From: Streptomyces mirabilis
GTDB taxonomy: Bacteria > Actinomycetota > Actinomycetes > Streptomycetales > Streptomycetaceae
Direction of reading: 5' to 3'
NCBI RefSeq assembly: GCF_039503195.1
Contig: NZ_JBCJKP010000001.1
Coordinates: 8,804,001 to 8,868,000 of the forward strand
Length of the DNA stretch: 64,000 nucleotides
The translations under genes and the position numbers were made by a program. Below are positions 17,220-27,148 of this stretch, piece by piece (positions within the stretch are counted from its first letter, which is position 1; every line of letters begins with the position of its first letter). The notes under the pieces are model-generated. The model was not told where the DNA came from. It saw only the letters and a program-made list of their open reading frames with translations, and did not search any database.

Positions 17220-18512
17220 TCAACTCCCTCGGTTGTCGGGGAGCGTGGCCAGGGCGAGCGCACTGACGGCGCACGTCGCCGCCGCGTAGTACGCGGGGAT
17301 GTCCACGCTTCCGGTCCGCTTCATCGTCTCGGTGATGATGAGGCCCGCGCAGCCCGAGAACACGGCATTGGACAGGGCGTAGGCGAGTCCCAGGCCGGTG
17401 TGGCGGACGTTCGTGGGGAACATCTCGGAGAGCATGGCGGGCCCCGGCCCGGCCATCAACCCGACGACGGCACCCGCCCCGCACAGGGCGAGACCCTTCA
17501 CGGCGTGCGAAGTCTCCGTGTCCTGAAGGAGGTTGAGCAGCGGGACGGACAGGACCACGACCAGGCCGGCGCCGGTGAGCAGCACGGGTCGCCGCCCGAT
17601 CCGGTCGCTGAGCAGACCCGCCGGGACGATCGTGGCCGCGAAGCCCAGGTTGGCGAGGACCGTGGCGAGCAGCGCCTGCCGGAAGCCGGTGTGGAGGGTG
17701 TTCTGGAGGTACGAGGGGAGCACGACCAGGAAGGTGTATCCGGCCGCCGACCAGCCCATCACGCGCCCCGCTCCGAGGACGACGGCCCGCGCGACCTCGC
17801 GCCCGGGCGGACGCTCCCGGCTTCCCCCGTGCCGGAAGGCCGGCGTCTCCTCCAGCCGTAGCCGCAGCCCCAGCGCGACCAGCCCCAGCGGAAGCGTCAG
17901 CAGGAACGGCACCCGCCAGCCCCAGTCGCTCAACTGCCCCTCGGTCAGCACCGTCGCCAGCAGCGCCGCCACACCCGCACCACCGAGCAGCCCCAGAGCC
18001 ACCGTGAACGACTGCCACGACCCGTACAGCCCCCGCCTGCGCGGCGGCGCGAACTCCGTCATGACCGAGACCGCGCCCCCGAACTCCCCGCCCGCGGACA
18101 GCCCTTGGACCACCCGGAGGAAGGTCAGCAGCCATGGCGCGAGGGCACCGACCGTGGCGTGGGTCGGCAGCACGCCGATGAGCGTCGTGGCGCCCGTCAT
18201 CAGTGCGATCATCAGGATCAGTACCGGGCGGCGCCCGATCCGGTCGCCGAGCCGTCCGAACAGCGCCGCGCCCACCGGCCGGAAGAAGAACGACAGCGCG
18301 AAGGACGCGTACGTCCTCACCAGCCCCTCGGTCTCGCTGCCGCCCACCGGGGTGAAGAACCGGGCCGCGATGACGGTCGCGAAGTAGCCGTAGACCCCGA
18401 ACTCGTACCACTCGACGAAGTTGCCGACCGAGCCCGCCAGCAGGGCCCCGCGGCGTGGGCGCGGGGGACGGGCGGTGTGCGGGACGGAGTCGTGCACGCG
18501 GGCGCCGCTCAT
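17220..18512 (-). CDS. MHS/ShiA-ProP-type major facilitator transporter
   Basis: A 430-residue MFS protein of the metabolite:H+ symporter group. The family start is clear (GSVGNFVEWYEFGVYGYFAT), as is the loop 2-3 signature GRLGDRIGRRPVL, and its second-half copy GLLSDRIGRRPVLL. Twelve transmembrane segments can be followed. Relatives carry shikimate, proline/betaine, citrate or dicarboxylates; the substrate here cannot be told. ATG 18512 is fixed by GAGGAGGG just upstream. It is co-transcribed with anmK, so a cell-wall sugar or organic acid substrate is possible but unproven. Confidence 0.88.
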   Translation of the reverse strand: MSGARVHDSVPHTARPPRPRRGALLAGSVGNFVEWYEFGVYGYFATVIAARFFTPVGGSETEGLVRTYASFALSFFFRPVGAALFGRLGDRIGRRPVLILMIALMTGATTLIGVLPTHATVGALAPWLLTFLRVVQGLSAGGEFGGAVSVMTEFAPPRRRGLYGSWQSFTVALGLLGGAGVAALLATVLTEGQLSDWGWRVPFLLTLPLGLVALGLRLRLEETPAFRHGGSRERPPGREVARAVVLGAGRVMGWSAAGYTFLVVLPSYLQNTLHTGFRQALLATVLANLGFAATIVPAGLLSDRIGRRPVLLTGAGLVVVLSVPLLNLLQDTETSHAVKGLALCGAGAVVGLMAGPGPAMLSEMFPTNVRHTGLGLAYALSNAVFSGCAGLIITETMKRTGSVDIPAYYAAATCAVSALALATLPDNRGS

Positions 18513-18734
18513 GGGTCCCTCCTCCTCGCTGTTCCTTGGAAAATTAGCGCCATTTTCAGGTCTTTTGACTGTCGACAACTTTCACCACGGCTGGTCGGCG
18601 CGCCGTCGCGTCGCCTGCGGACACCTCCCGTCACCCGTCCCGGCAACTGGTGCGCCGACGGGCCGCCACATCGGCTTCCGGACGGCTAGGCTCGACATCT
18701 GTACGTCGTACGGGCGACCTGGGGAGGTAGCGGC
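18513..18734. promoter_or_regulatory. Divergent promoter region with GntR-like palindrome
   Basis: This 222-base interval separates the transporter-anmK operon from the AAA/TPR gene. Its AT-rich part holds GAAAA...TTTTC (18539-18557) and TTGACTGTCGACAA (18565-18578), whose TGTCGACA core is a perfect palindrome resembling GntR/FCD-type operators. The regulator is not in this window. Confidence 0.45.
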
Positions 18735-21416
18735 ATGACGGAGGCACGGCCGGGACCGGCCGCCTCGTCACCCCTGTGGGAGCGCGAGGCGGAGATCGCC
18801 GACGTGGTGGAGGCCGTCAAGGCCCTTCGCGCGGACGCCTCGTCCTCCGGCAGTCTGCTGGTGTTCAGCGGCGAGGCGGGCATCGGCAAGACCGCGCTGC
18901 TCGCCGAGGCGCGCCGGATCGCGGAGGCCCACGGCTGCACGGTGTGGTCGGCCCGCGGCGGCGAGACCGTCACCTCCGTTCCCTTCAACGTCATACGGCA
19001 ACTCCTCCAGCCCGCCATCGTCTCGCTGATGCCCGAAGAGGCCCGCGAATACCTGGGCGACTGGTACGACATCGCCGGACCCGCGCTCGGCATCGCCGAA
19101 CCGGGCGACCGCCAGGCCGATCCGCAGGGCGTGTGCGACGGACTGGTCGCGGCGGCGCGGCGGCTGGCCAAGCGCGAGTGGCCCCTCGTCCTGATCCTCG
19201 ACGACGCGCACTGGGCCGACCAGGAGACCCTGCAGTGGCTGGTCGCGTTCGCCGAGCGCCTCGACGACCTGCCCGTCCTCGTCGTGGTCGCCCGCAGGCC
19301 CGGTGACGTCAGCGGTGAGCGGGCCCGCCAGCTGGAGGCCGTCGCCGCCGCGGCCCGACCGGTCCGCACGCTCAGCGCGCTGACTCCCGACGCCACCGCC
19401 GGACTGACCCGCGCCACGCTCGGGGAGCACGCGGACGCCCCGTTCTGCCGCGAGGTGTGGGCGGTCACCGGCGGCAACCCGTACGAGACCGTCGAACTGC
19501 TCGCCAAGGTGCAGGACAGCGAGCTGGAACCGGTCGAGGCCTCGGCCGCCGAACTGCGCGCCCTGAACCGCTCGGCACGCGGTCGCGGACTCGTCGCCCG
19601 CCTCGAAGGACTCGGCATCGACGCCACCCGCTTCGCCTGGGCGGCCGCGATCCTCGGCACCGGGATCTCCCTCGACCTCGCCGCCCAGCTCGCCGGGATG
19701 CAGCGCGACGAGGCCGTGCGCTGCGCCGAACTGCTCGGCGCGGCCCGCATCCTCACCCCGACCGAACCCGCGAGCCGTGAACTGACCGGCGGTGAGCTGG
19801 AGTTCGTACACCCTCTCATCGCCAGCGCCGTCTACCGCTCGATCCCCGACGCGCTGCGCACCGCGATGCACGGTCAGGCCGCCTGGGCGGTCACCGAATC
19901 GGGCCGCGGAGCCGCTGCCGCCTCCCGCCACCTCCTCGAAGTGCACCCGGACGACGACCCCGAACTCGTCGAGCAGATGCGCGAGGCCGCCCGCGAACAC
20001 CTCGCGGTCGGCGCGCCCGAAGCGGCCAGGCGCTGCCTGGAGCGCGCCCTGGCGGAACCCCCGCTTCCGGAGGTTCATGCGCGCGTGCTCTACGAACTGG
20101 GCTGCGCCACCCTCCTGACCGCTCCCGCCACCACGATCAGCCATCTGCGCACCGCGCTCGACCAGTCCGGCCTCGAGGGCGATCTGCGGGTGGACGCCGT
20201 CTTCCGCCTCTCCCAGGCCCTGGTCCACAACGACCAGCTGGACGAAGCCGTCCGCACGGTCGACGCGGAGGCCGCCCGGCTCGACGCGGGCCCCGCCCGG
20301 ATGCGGCTTCAGGCCGTCCACTACATGTGGGAGGGCATCCACGCGGGTGAGGACCACCTTCCGGGACGCTCCCGAAGCCTCGCCGAACTCGTCAAGACCT
20401 GCACCGGACGCGACAACTCCGAGCGAGCCCTGCTGATACTGCGCGGCTTCGACGCGATGACCCGCGGCGAGAGCGCGGAGGAGGTCGTGGAACTCTGCGA
20501 CCGCGCCCTCGTCAACGGCCGCCTCGCGCCCGGACTCGGCTGGACCGACACCGAGTGGGGCATCGAACTCCTCATGATGCTGGGCAGTTCGTACGCCTAC
20601 GCGGACCGGCTCGACCGGGCCGAGAGCCTCTTCTCCGAGGCGCTGCGCTCCTACACGAGCGCCGGATGGAGCGGCGGCCACCTCGCCCTGGCGCACGCCT
20701 TCCTCGGTCTCGCCCACCGCAGGCGGGGCCGGCTCAGGGACGCCGAGACCACCCTGCGCGAGTCGCTGCGCATCGCCGAGCGGGTCGGGCGCGGGCTGCC
20801 CCTGTACTGGTCCGCCACCTGCGGCCTCGTCGACACACTGCTCGCCCGCGGCGACGTCCGGGAGGCCTGGGCGATCGCCGAGCAGTACGGCTTCGCACCG
20901 CCGTACCCGTCCACCATCGTGCTGCCCGACACCCGTTCCGTACGCGGACGGCTGCTGCTCGCCGTCGGCCGCGTCAAGGACGGCATCAACGAACTCGAGG
21001 CCGCCGAGAAGGCCGCCGCGGCGCGCGGCCACCACAACACGGTGATGGCGCCCTGGGCGCTCGACCTCGCCCGCGCGCTCGCCTCGGACGACCCGGCCCG
21101 CGCCGCCGCACTGGCCACTGACGCCCGCCGCCAGGCCGAGCGCTTCGGCACGGACACCGCGATCGGTGAGGCACTGCGCTGCGCGGCGGCCCTCGAATCA
21201 GGTCAGCGTGCGGTACGCCTGGCCGCCCAGGCCGTCACCTACCTGGAGGCCTCGCCCTGCCAGTACGAACACGCGGCGGCCCGCGTCGAGTACGGCATCG
21301 CGGCGCGCTCGGTCTCGGAGCTCGGCAAGGGTCTGACGCTGGCGCGCTCGTGCGGGGCGGACGGGCTGGTGGCGAGGGCGGAGGAGGTCCTGGCGACAGG
21401 GAGAGGGCTGAGGTAG
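18735..21416 (+). CDS. Large AAA-ATPase/TPR protein of the LuxR-LAL type lacking the HTH
   Basis: An 893-residue protein with the architecture of LAL (large ATP-binding LuxR) regulators minus the DNA-binding end. The Walker A is GEAGIGKT (residues 46-53), the Walker B is LVLILDDAHW (151-160), and a sensor segment VTGGNPYET follows. From about residue 400 to the end there are helical TPR-like repeats. The final residues (SCGADGLVARAEEVLATGRG) correspond to the part just before the usual LuxR helix-turn-helix, and then the frame stops. GGGGAGG precedes ATG 18735. It may act through a partner, or be a naturally shortened regulator. Confidence 0.83.
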   Translation: MTEARPGPAASSPLWEREAEIADVVEAVKALRADASSSGSLLVFSGEAGIGKTALLAEARRIAEAHGCTVWSARGGETVTSVPFNVIRQLLQPAIVSLMPEEAREYLGDWYDIAGPALGIAEPGDRQADPQGVCDGLVAAARRLAKREWPLVLILDDAHWADQETLQWLVAFAERLDDLPVLVVVARRPGDVSGERARQLEAVAAAARPVRTLSALTPDATAGLTRATLGEHADAPFCREVWAVTGGNPYETVELLAKVQDSELEPVEASAAELRALNRSARGRGLVARLEGLGIDATRFAWAAAILGTGISLDLAAQLAGMQRDEAVRCAELLGAARILTPTEPASRELTGGELEFVHPLIASAVYRSIPDALRTAMHGQAAWAVTESGRGAAAASRHLLEVHPDDDPELVEQMREAAREHLAVGAPEAARRCLERALAEPPLPEVHARVLYELGCATLLTAPATTISHLRTALDQSGLEGDLRVDAVFRLSQALVHNDQLDEAVRTVDAEAARLDAGPARMRLQAVHYMWEGIHAGEDHLPGRSRSLAELVKTCTGRDNSERALLILRGFDAMTRGESAEEVVELCDRALVNGRLAPGLGWTDTEWGIELLMMLGSSYAYADRLDRAESLFSEALRSYTSAGWSGGHLALAHAFLGLAHRRRGRLRDAETTLRESLRIAERVGRGLPLYWSATCGLVDTLLARGDVREAWAIAEQYGFAPPYPSTIVLPDTRSVRGRLLLAVGRVKDGINELEAAEKAAAARGHHNTVMAPWALDLARALASDDPARAAALATDARRQAERFGTDTAIGEALRCAAALESGQRAVRLAAQAVTYLEASPCQYEHAAARVEYGIAARSVSELGKGLTLARSCGADGLVARAEEVLATGRGLR

Positions 21417-21464
21417 CCGCCAGGCCGTGCGCGAGGACGAGGTGTCCGGAGCGGACGGGCAAGG

Positions 21465-22600
21465 TCACCCTGTGGCGCCGTCGTCGCCCTCTTCCTCGGC
21501 GAGCACCCGCTGAGCCGTAGCGAACGCCGAGTTCGCCGCCGGGACACCGCAGTACACGGCCGTCTGCAGCAGTACGGCGCCGATCTCCTCCGGGGTCAGC
21601 CCGTTGCGGCGCGCCGCCCGGACGTGCATGGCCAGCTCGTCGTAGTGGCCGTGTGCGACCAGCGCGGTCAGGGTGATCATGCTGCGTTCGCGGCGCGAGA
21701 GGGTCGGGTCGGTCCAGATCTCGCCCCAGGCGTAGCGCGAGATGAAGTCCTGGAAGCGGGCGGTGAAGGGGGTCTGCCGGGCCTGTGCCCGGTCCACATG
21801 GGCGTCGCCCAGCACCTCACGCCGCACCTCCATGCCCCGCTCGGCGCCTCCGTCGAAGTGGGCCCGCAGCGCCGTCAGGACCGCCGCCGGACACTGCGCG
21901 GGCGCCAGGTGCGAGGCTCCCGGGAGCTCGACGAGCGTGGCGCTCGCCACCGCGTCGGCGATCTCCCGCAGGTGGGCGGGCGGCGTCGCCGGGTCCTGGC
22001 GGCCCGCGATCAGCAGGGTGGGCACGGAGATCTCGGGGAGCCGGTCGCGCAGGTCGAAGGCGGCCAGCGCGTCACAGCAGGCGGCGTACGCCTCCGGGTC
22101 CGCGTTCCGGTGGTCCTCGATCAACCGCGGCACGGTGAAACCGGGGGTGAACCAACGCGAGTTCGCGTTCTCGGCGAGCGCGGCCAGCCCCTCCCGGCGT
22201 ACCAGCTCCGCACGCTCCTCCCACGGCTTGGAGCCGTTGAAGTGCGCCGAGGAGCAGATGACGGCGAGGGACGTCACACGCTCCGGGTGGTGGACGGCGA
22301 GGTGCAGACCGACCGCGCCGCCGAGCGAGACACCCGCGTAGGCGAAGCGTGCGATGCCGAGCGAGTCGGCGAGGCCGAGGACCAGGGCGGCGAGGTCGCC
22401 GACGCTGGCTCCCGGTCCGATCAGGTCCGGCGCCGACCCTCCGTGTCCCGGCAGATCCCAGCGAACCACCCGGTGGGTGGCGGACAGCTCGGGCGCGACC
22501 TTGTCCCACAGGGCGTGGGAGGTACCGAGCGAGGGCCCGAGGAGCAAGGGGGAGCGGTCTCGGGGCCCTCGGCGCGGTGGTCGAGCAGGGTGCTGGTCAC
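21465..22600 (-). pseudogene. pcaL: 3-oxoadipate enol-lactonase/4-carboxymuconolactone decarboxylase fusion, frameshifted near the start
   Basis: PcaL carries the last two ring-fission steps in one chain: an alpha/beta hydrolase (PcaD; YAGVSLGGAVGLHLAV nucleophile elbow) followed by a decarboxylase (PcaC; from RFQDFISRYAWGEIW). The natural start is the GTG at 22600, overlapping the pcaB stop (GTGA). That frame reads VTSTLLDHRAEGPETAPP and then leaves the gene. The rest of the protein is in another frame, joined at a run of five G's (22548-22552) where six would restore it. The remaining 360 or so codons are intact. Either one base was lost in the cell or in the assembly. Confidence 0.87.
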
Positions 22601-23946
22601 GTTCGCTCCAGAGCACGGTCGGTGAGGGCTCCCGCGGAGCCCGTGTAGCGGGTGGGGTCGGTGAGTTCCACGAGGTCGAGCTCCTTGAGCTCCGGCTCCT
22701 CGTCGAGTACGTCCACGAGGGGCCGTCTCTCGGCGACGGCCCGCTCGGCGGCCCGGGTCAGCAGCGCCTTGGCGCGGGCCCGCCCGAGCACCGGAGCGAG
22801 TTCGACGGCCAGGCGCTCGGAGACGATCAACCCATGGGTGAGGGCGAGGTGATCGCGCATGGCGTCCGCGTTCACCCGGAGCCTCTCGACCAGCTCGGCG
22901 GCGTTCCGGGCGATGCCCGCGACCAGCCTCAGCAGCTCGCGCAACGGCTCCCACTCGGCGTGCCAGGCACCGGCCGGCCGCTCGTCCTCGGCCACCATCG
23001 ACCCGTAGAGCGTGGCGGCGAGCCCCGGCGCTCGGCGCGCGGAGGCGGCGATCATGGTGGCCGCCACCGGGTTGGCCTTGTGCGGCATCGCGGACGACCC
23101 GCCACCGCTCCCCTCCGCGACCTCGGCGATCTCCGTGCGGGAGAGGGTGAGCACATCGGCTGCCATCTTCGCGAGGGCCCCGGCCGTGAAGGCCAGGCCG
23201 CCGGCCAGGTCGCCGATCGGTGTCCGCAGGGTGTGCCAGGGCAACGCCGGTTCCTCGAGCCCGAGTTCACCGGCGTACGCCGCCACGAGCGCGCCCGGAT
23301 CCTCGGCGCCGAAGGCCGCGAAGGCGGCCAACGTGCCGGCGGCACCGCCCAGTTGGGCCGGGAGCCGGAGCACCGAGAGCCGGTCCCGCGCGTCCAGCAC
23401 GAGCGACCGCCACCCCGCCGCCTTCAGCCCGAAGGTCGTCGGTACGGCGTGCTGCGTGAGGGTCCGCCCCGGCATCACCGTGTCCCGGTGCGCGGCGGCG
23501 AGTCGGGTCAGGGCCCGCGCCGTCCGCTCAAGATCCGCCAGGACCAGGTCCAGCGTGCGACGGGCGACCAGCATCAGCGCCGTGTCCAGGATGTCCTGGC
23601 TGGTCGCGCCCCGGTGGACGTAGGGCCCGTACTCCTTGCCGACCGCCGCTGTCAGATCCGCGACCAGCGGAATCACCGGATTGCCGCCGCCTCGCGCGCG
23701 CAGCGCGATCGACCTGACGTCGAGGTCCGCCGCCGCCACGGCGGACACCGCAGACGCCGCCGCGTCCGGCGCGAGCCCGAGTCCCGCCTGAGCGCGGGTC
23801 AGGGCCGCCTCCGCGTCGAGGAGCGCCGCCAGAAGCGCGCCGTCCGAGGTCGCGGACGCTGCCGGGGAGCCCGCCCACCCGGGGGCGAGCAGCCCGGCAT
23901 CGGACTCGGCATCGGACTCGGAACGGACCGGGTCGGCAGCTGTCAC
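22597..23946 (-). CDS. pcaB: 3-carboxy-cis,cis-muconate cycloisomerase
   Basis: A 449-residue enzyme of the fumarase/aspartase superfamily, which converts 3-carboxy-cis,cis-muconate to 4-carboxymuconolactone. The superfamily signature is GSSAMPHKANPVAA; HRGATSQDILDTA and LTQHAVPTTFGLK are further family motifs. The GTG at 23946 overlaps the pcaG stop (GTGA) and the stop overlaps pcaL's GTG in the same way, so translation is coupled on both sides. Length is as expected for PcaB. Confidence 0.93.
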   Translation of the reverse strand: MTAADPVRSESDAESDAGLLAPGWAGSPAASATSDGALLAALLDAEAALTRAQAGLGLAPDAAASAVSAVAAADLDVRSIALRARGGGNPVIPLVADLTAAVGKEYGPYVHRGATSQDILDTALMLVARRTLDLVLADLERTARALTRLAAAHRDTVMPGRTLTQHAVPTTFGLKAAGWRSLVLDARDRLSVLRLPAQLGGAAGTLAAFAAFGAEDPGALVAAYAGELGLEEPALPWHTLRTPIGDLAGGLAFTAGALAKMAADVLTLSRTEIAEVAEGSGGGSSAMPHKANPVAATMIAASARRAPGLAATLYGSMVAEDERPAGAWHAEWEPLRELLRLVAGIARNAAELVERLRVNADAMRDHLALTHGLIVSERLAVELAPVLGRARAKALLTRAAERAVAERRPLVDVLDEEPELKELDLVELTDPTRYTGSAGALTDRALERT

Positions 23947-24506
23947 TGGAACTCCAGGAAGACCGTTTCGCCTTCGCCCTGAAGGCGGATGTCGAAACGG
24001 TACGTCCGGTTCGCGCCCTCGGCCGCGATCAGCGTGGCGCGCCGGTCGGCAGGGAGCGAGTCGAGCAGCGGGTCGGCGCCGTCGGCGAGGTACGCGCGGG
24101 TGAAGAGGTGGTGCACCAGACCGCGCGCGAACACACACACGCTGATGTACGGAAGCCCGGCGTTGCCCGGCGGCAGGGTGTGCAGCGCGTACCGACCGTC
24201 GGCGTCCGTGGCGACCCGGCCGAAGCCCGTGAAGTCGAGGCCGTTGCGGCCGAGGAAGCCGCCCGTCGACGGGTCGCGGCGCAGGGAACCGGGGGCACCC
24301 TCGAGGGAGCCGTCGGGCGCCGCCTGCCAGAAGTCCAGGAGGGCGTCCGGGATCACCTCGCCGGCGCCGTCGAACACGTACCCGTGCAGGGTGATCGCCT
24401 CGGGGTGGCCCTGCGACGCGACCTGACCGCCGTCGGGAAAGGGCAGCGCGTGCCCGTAGAAGGGGCCGATGGTCTGGGACGGGGTGGGGAGCAACCGCTC
24501 GGTCAT
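23943..24506 (-). CDS. pcaG: Protocatechuate 3,4-dioxygenase, alpha subunit
   Basis: A 187-residue subunit of the intradiol dioxygenase. The typical N-terminus PTPSQTIGPFYGHALPF is present, as is FWQAAPDGS. As expected for alpha chains, the full set of iron ligands is not here; they are supplied by PcaH. ATG 24506 lies only three bases after the pcaH stop, so the two subunits are made from coupled cistrons in a 1:1 ratio. It forms the (alpha-beta-Fe) complex that opens the protocatechuate ring. Confidence 0.94.
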   Translation of the reverse strand: MTERLLPTPSQTIGPFYGHALPFPDGGQVASQGHPEAITLHGYVFDGAGEVIPDALLDFWQAAPDGSLEGAPGSLRRDPSTGGFLGRNGLDFTGFGRVATDADGRYALHTLPPGNAGLPYISVCVFARGLVHHLFTRAYLADGADPLLDSLPADRRATLIAAEGANRTYRFDIRLQGEGETVFLEFQ

Positions 24507-24508
24507 GT

Positions 24509-25279
24509 TCAACGGCCTTCCTCGATCCAGGTGGCGGAGGGACCGTCGAGGACGATGTCCCACTCGTAGCCCATGGAGAACTCGGGCCGGGAGAGATCGT
24601 GCTGGTAGGTGGCGATCAGGCGGTCGCGGGCCGCCCGGTCCGTCACGGACTGCAGGATCGGGTCGTAGCGGAACAGCGGGTCGCTCGGGAAGTACATCTG
24701 GGTGATCAGCCGCTGGGTGAACGCCGTACCGAAGACCGAGAAGTGGATGTGCGCGGGCCGCCACGCGTTCGTGTGGTTGCCCCACGGGTAGGGGCCCGGC
24801 TTGATCGTGGTGAACCTGTAGCGGCCCTGATCATCCGTCAGGGTCCGCCCGACACCGGTGAAGTTGGGGTCGAGCGGCGCCGGGTGCTGCTCGCGCAGAT
24901 GGGCGTAACGACCGGCGGCGTTGGCCTGCCAGATCTCGATGAGCTGACCGCGCACGGGACGCCCGTCGCGGTCGAGCAGCCGGCCCGAGACGGTCATGCG
25001 TTCGCCGAGCGGCTCGCCCCGGTGCTGGATGGTCAGGTCGCTGTCGTGCTCGGTGATGTCGGTGACGCCGAACACCGGACCCGACAGCTCGACCGTCTCC
25101 GGGTCACCGCCGTCGACGGCGACCAGCGGCTGCTTGGGGTGGCGCAGCAGGGAGCTGCGGTACGGGGGGTAGTCGCGCGACGGGTGGTGGCGAACCGGCG
25201 CTCCGCCGGCGACCGCCTTGTCGTACGCGTCCTGGAGATCCTTGATCTCGACGTCGATGTCCGACTGGGTGAGGGCCAT
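24509..25279 (-). CDS. pcaH: Protocatechuate 3,4-dioxygenase, beta subunit
   Basis: A 256-residue catalytic subunit, which cleaves protocatechuate with O2 to 3-carboxy-cis,cis-muconate. The non-haem Fe(III) ligands of intradiol dioxygenases can be placed: Tyr in GRYAHLREQ, Tyr in GPYPWGNH and the two His of RPAHIHFSVFG. The dioxygenase signature LIEIWQANAAGRYAH is intact. It follows pcaF by ten bases. Length and motifs are full. Confidence 0.95.
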   Translation of the reverse strand: MALTQSDIDVEIKDLQDAYDKAVAGGAPVRHHPSRDYPPYRSSLLRHPKQPLVAVDGGDPETVELSGPVFGVTDITEHDSDLTIQHRGEPLGERMTVSGRLLDRDGRPVRGQLIEIWQANAAGRYAHLREQHPAPLDPNFTGVGRTLTDDQGRYRFTTIKPGPYPWGNHTNAWRPAHIHFSVFGTAFTQRLITQMYFPSDPLFRYDPILQSVTDRAARDRLIATYQHDLSRPEFSMGYEWDIVLDGPSATWIEEGR

Positions 25280-25289
25280 GGTCGACTTC

Positions 25290-26492
25290 CTATCGTTCGA
25301 GGACGAGGGCGAGGCCCTGGCCGACGCCGATGCAGAGGGTGGCGACGCCGGTGCCGGAGCCCTTGCGGGCGAGTTGGTGGGCGACGGTGCCGGCGAGGCG
25401 GGCGCCGGAGGCGCCGAGGGGGTGGCCGAGGGCGATCGCGCCGCCCTGGGGGTTGAGGACCTGGGGGTCGAACTGGGGCCATTCGGCGAGGCAGCCGAGG
25501 ACCTGGGCGGCGAAGGCCTCGTTCAGTTCGAGGACGGACAGGTCCGCGAAGGTCTTGCCGGCTTTGGCCAGGGCCCGGTTGACGGCTTCGACGGGGGCGA
25601 GGCCGAAGTACTGGGGGTCGGTCGCGGAGACGCCGGTGGCTCGGATGCGGGCCAGCGGTTCGCGGCCGGTGGCCTTCAGCCCTTCCTCGTCGGTCAGGAG
25701 GAGGGCGGCGGCGCCGTCGTTGAGGGGGGAGGCGTTGCCCGCGGTGACGGTGCCGTCGGTGGTGCGGAAGGACGGTTTGAGCCTGGCCATGGCGGTGGGG
25801 GAGGCGTCGGGGCGGACGGACTCGTCGGCGGCGAAGATGACCGGGTCGCCCTTGTGCTGGGGGATCGGCACGGGGGTGAGTTCGGGCTCGAACAGATCCC
25901 CGGCCTGTGCCTTCGCGGCCTTGCGGTGGCTGCTGAGGGCGTATTCGTCCTGCTGCTCGCGGCTGATCTTGTGTTTGTCGGCGATGAGTTCGGCGGACTC
26001 GCCGAGCGGGATGGTCCACTGGGGGTCCATCCTCGGGTTGACCATGCGCCAGCCGAGGGTGGTGGAGTACAGCTCGGTGTGTCCGGCGGGGAAGGGCCGG
26101 TCGTTCTTGGGCAGGACGTAGGGGGCGCGGGTCATGGACTCCACGCCGCCGGCCAGGGCGATGTGGGCGTCTCCGACGGCGATGGCGCGGGCGGCCTGGA
26201 TGACGGCTTCGAGTCCGGAGGCGCACAGCCGGTTGACACTCACGCCGGGCACGGAGGTGGGCAGCCCGGCGAGCAGGGCGGCCATGCGGGCGACGTTGCG
26301 GTTCTCCTCGCCGGCGCCGTTGGCGTTGCCGAGGTAGACGTCCTCGATCCGGGCGGGGTCCAGGTCCGGGGTGCGGGCCAGGAGTTCCCGGATGGCGTGG
26401 GCGGCCAGGTCGTCCGGGCGGACGGACGCCAGGGCGCCGTTGTAGCGGCCGATCGGGGTCCGTACGGCGTCGACGATGTAGACGTCCTTCAC
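25290..26492 (-). CDS. pcaF: 3-oxoadipyl-CoA thiolase
   Basis: A 400-residue thiolase that splits 3-oxoadipyl-CoA into succinyl-CoA and acetyl-CoA. The nucleophilic Cys is in [13 protein letters not shown] (about residue 90), the catalytic His in [16 protein letters not shown], and the second Cys in TLCIGVGQG. The GTG at 26492 overlaps the pcaJ stop (GTGA). A second copy, frameshifted, lies at 49504-50705. Comparing the two shows this one has six G's where the other has five. Confidence 0.94.
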   Translation of the reverse strand: MKDVYIVDAVRTPIGRYNGALASVRPDDLAAHAIRELLARTPDLDPARIEDVYLGNANGAGEENRNVARMAALLAGLPTSVPGVSVNRLCASGLEAVIQAARAIAVGDAHIALAGGVESMTRAPYVLPKNDRPFPAGHTELYSTTLGWRMVNPRMDPQWTIPLGESAELIADKHKISREQQDEYALSSHRKAAKAQAGDLFEPELTPVPIPQHKGDPVIFAADESVRPDASPTAMARLKPSFRTTDGTVTAGNASPLNDGAAALLLTDEEGLKATGREPLARIRATGVSATDPQYFGLAPVEAVNRALAKAGKTFADLSVLELNEAFAAQVLGCLAEWPQFDPQVLNPQGGAIALGHPLGASGARLAGTVAHQLARKGSGTGVATLCIGVGQGLALVLER

Positions 26493-27148
26493 GGTTGGGT
26501 CTCCTCGTTGAGTTCGGCTGCGACACGGACCTTCGCGGCGGTCTTGGCCACGATCTCTCCGGCCGTGACGCCGGGCGCGGTCTCGATGAGCACCAGCCCG
26601 TCGTCGGTGACGTCGAGGACGCCGAGGTCGGTGATGATCCGGTTGACGCACGCCTTGCCGGTGAGCGGCAGCGCGCACTCCTGAAGGATCTTCGCGGTGC
26701 CGTCCTTGGCGGTGTGGGTCATGACGACGATGACGGTGCGGGCGCCGTGGACGAGGTCCATCGCCCCGCCGATCCCGGTGATCATCTTCCCGGGGATGGC
26801 CCAGTTCGCCAGGTCACCGCCCGCGGACACCTGCATCGCGCCGAGCACGGCCACGTCGATGTGCCCGCCCCGGATCATCGAGAAGGACAGCGCCGAGTCG
26901 AAGAAGGAGGCGCCCGGCAGGACCGTCACGGTCTCCTTGCCGGCGTTGATGAGGTCCGGGTCGACCTGGTCCTCGGTGGGGTAGGGGCCGGTGCCGAGGA
27001 TCCCGTTCTCCGACTCCAGGATCACCTCGACGCCGGCCGGGAGGTGGTTGGGGATCAGTGTCGGCAGCCCGATGCCGAGATTGACGTACTGCCCGTCCTG
27101 GAGTTCGCGTGCCGCACGGGCCGCCATCTCCTCGCGACTCCACGCCAT
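26489..27148 (-). CDS. pcaJ: 3-oxoadipate CoA-transferase, subunit B
   Basis: A 219-residue beta subunit of the succinyl-CoA:3-oxoadipate CoA-transferase. The active-site glutamate is in ESENGILG, and [14 protein letters not shown] is the family N-terminal signature. Its ATG shares one base with the pcaI stop. It acts with PcaI to activate 3-oxoadipate. A close paralogue is encoded at 50702-51346. Confidence 0.94.
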   Translation of the reverse strand: MAWSREEMAARAARELQDGQYVNLGIGLPTLIPNHLPAGVEVILESENGILGTGPYPTEDQVDPDLINAGKETVTVLPGASFFDSALSFSMIRGGHIDVAVLGAMQVSAGGDLANWAIPGKMITGIGGAMDLVHGARTVIVVMTHTAKDGTAKILQECALPLTGKACVNRIITDLGVLDVTDDGLVLIETAPGVTAGEIVAKTAAKVRVAAELNEETQP

